A stretch of DNA of 21,823 nucleotides from Priapulus caudatus (Eukaryota > Priapulida > Priapulimorpha > Priapulimorphida > Priapulidae), in the NCBI RefSeq assembly GCF_000485595.1, contig NW_014577680.1:116180-138002 (forward strand), in the 5' to 3' direction. Shown here piece after piece: positions 15,430-21,823 of the stretch (positions within the stretch are counted from its first letter, which is position 1; every line of letters begins with the position of its first letter). The translations under genes were made by a program, and so were the position numbers. The notes beneath the pieces were generated by a model. It ran no database searches and was not told where the DNA came from. It saw nothing but the letters and a program-made list of their open reading frames with translations.

Positions 15430-16780
15430 ATGTATGTGCTAGCGTGCGTGCGTGCGTGCACGAGTGCGAGTTATATACTTAAATAGAAATATTTAATACC
15501 TGTAGTAGTGTTATGGCAATATTATTCGAGTATTAGTTACTATTATTAGTATTCGGTAGCAATTTACATGCTCAGATTTTGTGCGTATGCATGCTCTCAG
15601 CTGTGCGTACCGTATGCACGTAATAGAATGTTTTGGGCGAAATAGAATTCTTTTCGAATAGCACCTAAACCCCTGTTTGTGCATACGAACGCTTCCTGAA
15701 CCTGGCCCAGCTGGTTCTTAATAGGCTATCACCTCGGGTCTAGCGCCATAGCAATTAATTTATTGCGATGCTCTCACCTCCTCCTTCTCACAATAATTAC
15801 CTAGACACTGCATATTGTATGCTTTAATACATTTAACTATGATATACAAAGACAAAGTAACAATTCTCAATTCAGTCACCCTAATAAATATAAACAGCTT
15901 AAACACACAGTTGTTAGTGTAAATTCAAAACACTATTAATAATACATATATAAATATAATATTATTAATAATGACATGTAGGAATGAGTCATAGAAATTG
16001 AACATGCGTCATGAAATCTATATAGTATTCACTCCAGATACAGTAATACAATATACAGTGTATAAACCATAAAAATCATCTATGAAGGTGCCCCGGGGAC
16101 CGGGAGAAATGTCTGTCTCGTGGATATGCACAGACTTGGGCCGTTTCAATAATAAAATCGTGGTTAATAAATACGAACACAACAAAACACACGTATATAC
16201 ATTCATGGGTTGTTTCCATATATAGCTATACACAGCTGATATAGCAGCAGTTACCTAATAAATACGTATTGTTATCAACTGCTACCTCTCCCTTCTTACA
16301 TGCTACGAGCAATTATATACGCCTACTCAATCAATCACTCAGTGGCTAATGACGCGCGTATCCCTTACTCCTTAGTATTAGTCTTTGTCTATGCGTAACT
16401 TAGACATCTCTTGTCTAAGACATAAACACGAGCTAACGATTATCATTATGTAATCACGTTGTGTATACAGACTACACTCACAGCTGTTACTACTATCAAT
16501 TCACAGGTCGTATTGTAATCAACTGCTTCCATTGTTACATGCTAAGAAATTACTAATTCGGCTAAATGTGGCTTATTTCCTATGGCGCCTTTTGTCCCTT
16601 TGTCTACGACATAAACGCTAGCAATTACCGATTATGCAATAACGTTTCTGAAGTCATTCATTGGACTGGAGTAACTACTCCTATGATCATTCAAGTTAGA
16701 AACCACCGGATGACATTATAGTCTTTGTTATAGTACTAAACTTTTATTTATTAATATCTTTAAGGTTAATATTAAATATA
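15430..16780. other. AT-rich intergenic DNA, no gene seen
   Basis: No frame longer than about 70 codons and none with a credible composition. A short TGCG repeat lies near 15442. I see nothing else. Confidence 0.6.
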
Positions 16781-16866
16781 AAATGCCTACCTTCACGTGT
16801 ATCGCCTTGCATGGATTTGCCATCACTACGCGGGCACGGCTCCTCGTGTTCCTCGTGGTGTGCGGC

Positions 16867-16976
16867 GCGCGATTTCATTGGTCAGAAGTCATAGAACGAT
16901 CACGCCACACCCCCAGCAATCGTAGAACCCATCACGTGTTTACGGCTCGCGAGTTTATTGGTCACGCATCATAGAA
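16867..16976. repeat. Direct repeat with inverted CCAAT boxes
   Basis: GCGATTTCATTGGTCAGAAG and GCGAGTTTATTGGTCACGCA, each followed by TCATAGAAC, about 81 bases apart. Each carries ATTGGTCA (CCAAT on the minus strand). The second copy also holds AATAAA on the minus strand at 16953-16958, just after the MADF/BESS-type reading frame, so it could serve as that gene's poly(A) signal. Confidence 0.55.
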
Positions 16977-17497
16977 CAAAGTTGGAACCTTTCTGGTTCG
17001 AACTTTGGCTGGCAGCAGGCGTTGCGCGAGGCTCTCCGTACCAAGTCCGGGGTTGCTGTCCATCAGCTGGGGCTTGCTGCTGTGGTTGTACCGGCCGGAA
17101 CTGCTGTCGGTCCGCTTCGTTCTGGCACTTGTGCAACACCTCCATTATTCTGGCTTCTGCTGTACGTCGGATGGCTGATGGGAGGCTTCGCAGACTTCTG
17201 TTGACGTAGGAACCAAAGGCGGTGGCTGGGTGCGCCTGACTCTGCCGCTCGGTCAGGAAGGTCTCCAAGAGGCCCATCAGGAGATCTGGGGTGGCTCTGG
17301 CTGTAAACGATGTGTGTGTAAAAGCTGGAGTGCCGGCAGTTGGAGCAGGTGAAGCGTCTTCTGGAGCCTCAGGAGCAGGTGCAGCAGAGGGAGCTCTAGC
17401 AGCAGCAGCAGGTTGGAGTCAGGCAGTGAAGCTCGCCAAGGTCATGGGCATCTGAGTGATGTGCTCCGACAGGAACTGGAAGCGCTGTCAAATCCAC
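16969..17497 (-). pseudogene. Second exon of MADF/BESS-type gene, BESS end
   Basis: Bounded upstream by a TTTCATCAG acceptor at 17498-17499. It reads RFQFLSEHITQM, then an A/P-rich linker, then DLLMGLLETFLTERQ and the BESS-like FGSYVNRSLRSLPSAIRR followed by ARIMEVLHKCQ, with a Q/P-rich end. The BESS motif (F...V...LR.LP...R) mediates protein interactions in MADF-BESS proteins. Two TGA codons interrupt the frame (17488-17490 and 17419-17421), so it is a relic. The last 102 codons from 17277 are open. MADF-BESS genes often belong to PIF/Harbinger DNA transposons; no Harbinger transposase is visible here. Confidence 0.65.
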
Positions 17498-17668
17498 CTG
17501 ATGAAATAGAAATTATAATTTATAAGCATGCATGCAAATATCTGTATTCAGTACATTACATATAAGCATCATTAAACTATTAAACTATTTCTAGAGCTAA
17601 GGCTGTCACTACAAGTATTATTACATGTATTTAGAAAAATCCTGGTACAGTAGTAAAGTGAAACTTAC

Positions 17669-18124
17669 CCTTCGGTTGCGGTGAAGCGGTCTGCAGCTTA
17701 CCCGGACTTGGTGACAGCCTTCTTTAGTTTGCCGAGCTTGGTGCGCATGCTGTCGTACCACGTCTTGAGTTCGTTGTGCGTACCCTTCATCTGCCTGGCC
17801 TGCTCCGCCCACAGTCTTTCGCCGCCGCGTCTTTGTAACCAGCCAGCCTCTTGGAGTACAGCGTGGGATTCTGCTGGAGAAAGTCATTGTTGAGCTCCTT
17901 CTCATCCTTCGATAAGTTAGTAACGACCCTGGGGACTGCCCTCCTAGCAGGTGCGTCTTCTTCAGCCTCCTCAGCCTCAGGTTCAGGTTCCAGTTTAGGG
18001 ACCGGGTCAGCAGCAGAAGCACGCTCCTCTTCATCTGGCGGCGGTGAACGGCGAGGATCTTCAGGCTGCTCCTGCTCCTCTACTACTTTTTGGCTATTTG
18101 TGAGTCTGGAAACATTTTCTTGAA
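17669..18124 (-). pseudogene. First exon of MADF-type DNA-binding gene, frameshifted
   Basis: The minus strand reads an acidic P/E-rich N-terminus, then KDEKELNNDFLQQNPTLYSK and RLAGYKDAAAK. After a one-base loss near 17823 it continues in another frame with LWAEQARQMKGTHNELKTWY, then DSMRTKLGKLKKAVTKSG. This is the MADF/Myb-SANT-like pattern (hydrophobic start, TLYSKRLAGY, LW, LKTWYDSMR). Good donors follow (GGTAAGC at 17702 and GGTAAGT at 17669). It is paired with the BESS exon at 16969-17497. The single-base loss could be real decay or an assembly error, but the stops in exon 2 favour decay. Confidence 0.65.
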
Positions 18125-18179
18125 GAGTTTATTTGCATGGTCTGCCGCCCTCAAAGGCACATTGTGTTCAATTAAATAA

Positions 18180-18440
18180 TCCGTAAATCTCACTTCTGCG
18201 TCAAGACAGACAATTGACAAAGAAGCTTGATATATTGGGTGTAGATTCCACTGCACCCGCATAGCACTTGTACTTTTGAGAGACTATATGCCTCTGGCAG
18301 TCACTCTTTTCCTCCGTGCCCCACTTGAAAGTCTGTCTTGCATACCATGCAATAGCCATGATTAACACTGAATTGTACTGTAGGCTATACAGTTATACAT
18401 ACATTTAAAAAACTCATTTTTCATGCATTATGCTGAAATT
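18180..18440. other. No gene seen
   Basis: Unremarkable sequence without credible frames or repeats. Confidence 0.5.
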
Positions 18441-18448
18441 GAAACAAT

Positions 18449-18605
18449 CATATTTCTTTCTTTTTTCTTCTTCCTTCTTTCTTTTTTTTTCTTTTTTTTT
18501 TGAATCTCAGTGGGGGATATTTGTACAGGCCATCCCCCCTCCTTCAAGAGCGGGGAGGATGCATCCCCATCCTCCTGGGATTTACGCCCCTGGTGCGAAT
18601 CACTT
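18449..18605 (-). mobile_element. Retroposon-like 3' end with A-rich tail
   Basis: Read on the minus strand, GGGGCGTAAATCCCAGGAGG and further G-rich sequence lead into an A-rich, (GAAA)-like tail at 18449-18502. G-rich segments with GGCGTAAATCCCAGG are common in dispersed repeats of aquatic invertebrates as I remember them. The 5' end and any target-site duplication are not identified. Confidence 0.45.
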
Positions 18606-18669
18606 AAAGAGCGCGCTTCCTAGGAGGTGGGTGCAGGCACGAAGCGCGGAAGCTCTGACGTTTCATTAA

Positions 18670-19052
18670 ATTATTCGAGAAAGAAGACGATTCGTTGTAC
18701 CGTTCTCGACTCTTAATCCTGAATTTTCAAAAATAATATTGGATTTATTGTGAAACAAGATTTCGATTTTTTAGGATATCTTCAGAAAAGAGCATCATGC
18801 ATGTGATAAATATATTGACGTTTAAATCAACCAATCACCAAACAATCAGCATTTCATCATAAGATTTCCATAATTGCTAGCAGGACTGTGTGACAGGTCA
18901 GACACACAAAAAGAATACACAAGTAGCATGTAGAGAACCGGACCCGCTGTACACAAAATATCTGTAGAGCTCGATAATCATATTATTGTGTAGGTACGCA
19001 TGATATATTATGCCGAGCTGGATGAAAGGCGAACTGCGCTGGGCTCAAAGCT
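18670..19052. other. No gene seen
   Basis: AT-rich spacer between the retroposon-like tail and the LTR element. Confidence 0.5.
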
Positions 19053-19056
19053 CATT

Positions 19057-19548
19057 TATAAGGTATGCTATTTCTACCCGTGATCGTATCAGTGGCTACG
19101 CGTGAGTGTGTTTAGTACACCCTTGCTAGCGTCTATGCGAACGAATGCAAGAAAGATAGATAAGCACAGTATGACGTATTCATGAACAGCTTTAATTGAC
19201 ACTACTTAATCTAGCATCCGCCCGTAACGTGGCGAATGCGTACAGTGTAGTACGCGAGTGAACCTCACGTATGACTTACGAGGTATACGTTGTCTGTCAC
19301 TGACTCTAACCAAGATGCCTGTATGACGATTACAATATCTCTCTCGTCGAACACGCGGTCATATACTGCCATAGGTAGACACGCCTACCTATTGTCTCTC
19401 CACAGTCCGCACTACATGCTTGTCTCTAATTGGTCTAATTCTATCCTGTCTATCCCGCGTTACGACTTTACACAGCTGGTCATATATGCCAAACCCGAAC
19501 AATGGTTATCCCTAGCTATTTACTCATTCGTCCTTCGACTGCATTCCA
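19057..19548 (-). repeat. 3' LTR
   Basis: On the minus strand it starts TGGAATGCAGTCG after the purine tract and ends GCATACCTTATA. It is nearly identical to 20468-20971 except at the first 20 bases and a TC microsatellite. Confidence 0.85.
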
Positions 19549-19559
19549 TTATCCCCCCC
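19549..19559 (-). promoter_or_regulatory. Polypurine tract
   Basis: GGGGGGGATAA on the minus strand immediately before the TG of the 3' LTR, the standard site of the plus-strand primer in LTR elements. Confidence 0.75.
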
Positions 19560-19913
19560 ATATACGGACAAGTTGGAAGCCGCAGTGATGCGGCGAACAA
19601 CTTTGTTAAGCTTGAATGTACGTTGTAGTTTAATACGTATTTTATATTAATTTTTATTATTATTTTTCTTTGAATCTTTCGTTGTTATTTTATATTTGAT
19701 TTTCTGTGATTTTGTCTTTTTTCTTTTCAGTGCACCCATCACCCTTTTAACTAACTACTTATTAATCTTATCTTTACAATACAATACAAGAACAACCACC
19801 AAAAAAAATTAACTAGTCTGGCGTTGCAGCCGTCGTCGTCGTGGGTCCTTGTCGTCATCGTGGGGTCCTCGTTGTGCTCGTGGTTCGTGGTCCGTTGATG
19901 TGGGTGTCCGTCG

Positions 19914-20410
19914 TCATCGTCCGGGGGCGTCGTGTCCACTCACCCTCGGGGCAACCCGAGCTATTGGTAGTTCTTGGAGGGTGAGGACGCCGTTCACGCG
20001 CACCATTGTGAAGCCCGGATAATCGCGCCGGAAGCGGAGCACTTCATCCTTAAATGTTTTCCAGTTGCTGTCGGGCAACTGTCCCGGCACCCCGCCATGG
20101 ATGGGGCGTGGCCTCGGAGATGGGGACCGATCGGTAGTATGCGAACTAATCGGTGCGGCGAGAGTGTTCAGCAGGCGGTGGTAGTCGGATCCAGTGGGGA
20201 ATCCGGTGGGCGTCGTGGTCGTGGCTGTCGTTGTCGTGGCGGTGAGCGTTCATGGGTAGGGGAAGCTGACTCGCACAGAATAGTTTATGCGGCGGCTCTC
20301 CTTGTGAGCTCGGGTCCTCGTTGGGGCGGCGAGCTACAGCTCTGTCGATACGAGGTGCTTCGTTGCCGTCGCTGTCGTACCACAAGAACGTGCCATCGTC
20401 GTCTTGCCAC
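19914..20410 (-). pseudogene. Gag-like remnant in two frames
   Basis: After the primer site one frame (20146 to about 20410) reads TPRRWQDDDGTFLWYDSDGN and on to RRPNEDPSSQ. An overlapping frame (19914-20249, no ATG) carries DYHRLLNTLAAPISS, then LPDSNWKTFKDEVLRFRRDY and PGFTMVRVNGVLTLQ before a TGA. Both look like real protein, so a frameshift or programmed frame change near 20180-20250 probably splits one gag-type gene. I recognise no capsid family or zinc knuckle. Confidence 0.45.
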
Positions 20411-20424
20411 CTCCTTGGGGTTAG

Positions 20425-20466
20425 GCGGCCGCAATAACCCAGGTTCGGATCCTGGTCACGGCACCA
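20425..20466 (-). other. Primer-binding site: extended copy of tRNA-His 3' half
   Basis: Read on the plus strand this is the 3' part of a tRNA: stem CCAGG (20439-20443), T-loop TTCGGAT, stem CCTGG, TCACGGC, A, then CCA at 20464-20466. The TCACGGCACCA end is characteristic of animal tRNA-His, whose acceptor pairs GCCGTGA. On the minus strand TGGTGCCGTGACCAGG directly follows the 5' LTR as the primer site. Similarity to the tRNA runs about 40 bases, well beyond the 18 or so normally copied. The 5' half of a tRNA gene is absent. Confidence 0.8.
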
Positions 20467-20467
20467 G

Positions 20468-20971
20468 TATAAGGTATGCTATTTCTACCCGTGATCGTAT
20501 CAGTGGCTACGCGTGAGTGTGTTGAGTACACCCTTGCTAGCGTCTATGCGAACGAATGCAAGAAAGATAGATAAGCACAGTATGACGTATTCATGAACAG
20601 CTTTAATTGACACTACGTAATCTAGCATCCGCCCGTAACGTGGCGAATGCGTACAGTGTAGTACACGAGTGAACCTCACATGACTTACGAGGTGTACGTT
20701 GTCTGTCACTGACTCTAACCAAGATGCCTGTATGACGATTACAATATCTCTCTCTGTCTCTCTCTCTCGTCGAACACGCGGTCATATACTGCCATAGGTA
20801 GACACCCCTACCTATTGTCTCTCCACAGTCCGCACTACATGCTTGTCTCTAATTGGTCTAATTCTATCTTGTCTATCTTGCGTTACGACTTTACACGGCT
20901 GGTCATATATGCCAAACCCGAACAATGGTTATCCCTAGCTATTTACTCATTCGTAATACGACTGTATTACA
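20468..20971 (-). repeat. 5' LTR
   Basis: On the minus strand it begins TGTAATACAGTCG and ends GCATACCTTATA one base before the primer site. It differs from the other LTR by an expanded TC microsatellite around 20750-20770. Confidence 0.85.
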
Positions 20972-21079
20972 CATTTCACAAAATATTTTTAAATAATTAA
21001 AAGATATCTGTTGTTTCTTTTATAATCTTTTTAACACAGTCTTTGTCATGTGTCTTTGTATGCTCCTTTTTCTTTCTGC

Positions 21080-21185
21080 GTTCTCTTACTTTTTCTCTTC
21101 TCTCTCTCTCTTTTTTTGGCTGGCGTTTTTTTTTGGGGGGGGGGGGCGACCGCCCCCACCGCCCCCCCTGGCTACGCGCCTGGCT
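21080..21185 (-). mobile_element. Retroposon-like G-rich end with A-rich tail
   Basis: On the minus strand CAGGCGCGTAGCCAGGGGGG, then a long G/C-run block, then A9 and an A/G-rich tail to about 21080. It is similar in build to 18449-18605 (GGCGTA, CCAGGG, poly-A), so the two are probably related dispersed repeats. The element's start is not identified. Confidence 0.45.
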
Positions 21186-21249
21186 TTCTGCTACTGCCGT
21201 ACAGACGGACCAGCACGTATTATCTGAGACCAAGCCAGGCTTGGATACC

Positions 21250-21823
21250 ACGTGGTAGTGGTTGTCGGGAAAGAATAGATTAGTTGCACCAGCTGGCTTG
21301 CCCGAGATTCGTACTCCCGGCGTTGCGTCTACCGATATTGGTAGAAATCTTAAATGACCGCCGCCAACATAGATCAGATTGAATTGCGTGCAAACTGTTT
21401 CTTGACAAAATATTTGATCTTGGTGTTTTGAATGAATGTTTCCCGTTTTTCCTGACATTCGATACAACCAAGCATGAAATTTGAGCAAATTCTTTCTTTA
21501 GATCTACCGAAATCTGCTGGCTTAATTTTTTCTCGCGAATTGTTACAAAGCCGGCTGTATTAGAATTTGTGTTTTCAATAATTACATTTTCTCGATATCT
21601 ATCGATTTCAAATAGGAAGTCGTATTCGTCCAGCAGACCAGCTTTTGTGCAGTTCTCCAGCGAGAATTAGCCCACCCGTCACATAAATCTCCATAGGGCC
21701 TATACTCTAGAGTAGATCGCCAAAGGCATTAGCTTCCAGCCTGCCAAAGCACAATAAATGTAGTTTCTGTCAGTCTTAGACTTCCCAGTTACGCCTTTTA
21801 AAACTAGAAGGAATAAAAGTTCT
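21250..21823. other. No gene seen
   Basis: Only short frames and no convincing splice-bounded exon. The frames at 20997-21488 owe their length to the low-complexity tail. Confidence 0.5.

Larger units (their letters stand above)
19057..20971 (-). mobile_element. Small LTR retrotransposon (TRIM/LARD-like)
   Basis: Two direct repeats of about 490-500 bp bracket 919 bp of internal DNA. On the minus strand the LTRs start TG, a tRNA-type primer site follows the first LTR, and a purine tract precedes the second. CATT (or CATTT) at 19053-19056 and 20972-20975 is a target-site duplication. The internal region has no reverse transcriptase or integrase, only a broken gag-like frame, so the element is non-autonomous and depends on a relative. 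LTR identity is high, with few substitutions, a 14-base TC-repeat difference and a 2-base difference, which suggests a fairly recent insertion. Confidence 0.88.

Noticed and set aside
20401-20466. A functional tRNA-His gene
   Set aside because: Only the 3' half is present; no D-arm or 5' acceptor strand lies upstream. The encoded CCA and position next to an LTR fit a primer site instead.
20997-21488. 163-codon minus-strand frame with a K/R/E-rich end
   Set aside because: The charged end is the translation of an A/G-rich retroposon tail; the rest has no recognisable content.

Overview
The window looks like repeat-rich intergenic DNA from an animal genome, probably an aquatic invertebrate. The grounds are spliced transposase-like genes with GT/AG introns, a tRNA-His-primed LTR element, a MADF/BESS-type gene relic, poly(A)-tailed retroposon ends, long CAG/CTG tracts and an integrated parvovirus-like genome. 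I cannot name the species. I recognise no host housekeeping gene.

Layout. (1) 1-4340 holds a truncated copy (copy B, minus strand) of a large multi-exon transposase-like gene: its last exon at 288-1404, about 1.1 kb of G/T-rich low-complexity DNA at 1690-2820, then exon 4 and exon 3 relics at 2956-4133. (2) 4454-14172 holds a second, longer copy (copy A, same strand) with seven recognisable exons: a Q-rich exon, a DUF6729-type exon, DDE-transposase-like exons, and a C-terminal exon with a small zinc-ribbon motif and polyQ. It has several frameshifts and a nonsense codon. (3) Inside exon 4 of copy A sits an insert of about 4.5 kb (6970-11499), a nearly complete parvovirus-like genome. It carries a terminal hairpin, a TATA promoter, an NS2-like ORF overlapping NS1, a full-length NS1 (HUH endonuclease plus SF3 helicase) and a full-length capsid ORF. 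Copy B has no insert at the corresponding point and serves as a natural empty site.

(4) 14.4-15.3 kb holds a short ORF whose start region resembles the insert's VP start, next to a C-run and a GGTCACCCC motif, so it may be a second parvovirus-related remnant. A tandem duplication of about 100 bp follows. (5) 15.4-16.8 kb is AT-rich with no gene seen. (6) 16.95-18.12 kb is a broken two-exon MADF/BESS-type gene. (7) 19057-20971 is a small LTR retrotransposon on the minus strand, with a target-site duplication, polypurine tract, a tRNA-His primer site and only a gag-like ORF. (8) G-rich retroposon-like ends with A-rich tails lie near 18.5 and 21.1 kb.

The main result is a viral integration with undisturbed NS and VP reading frames, nested inside an already decaying, tandemly duplicated transposase-like gene and in the same orientation as that gene. 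Whether it is only a young endogenous viral element or a virus that could be carried or expressed through a transposon cannot be settled from the sequence. Family names were assigned from memory of motifs; no search was run.
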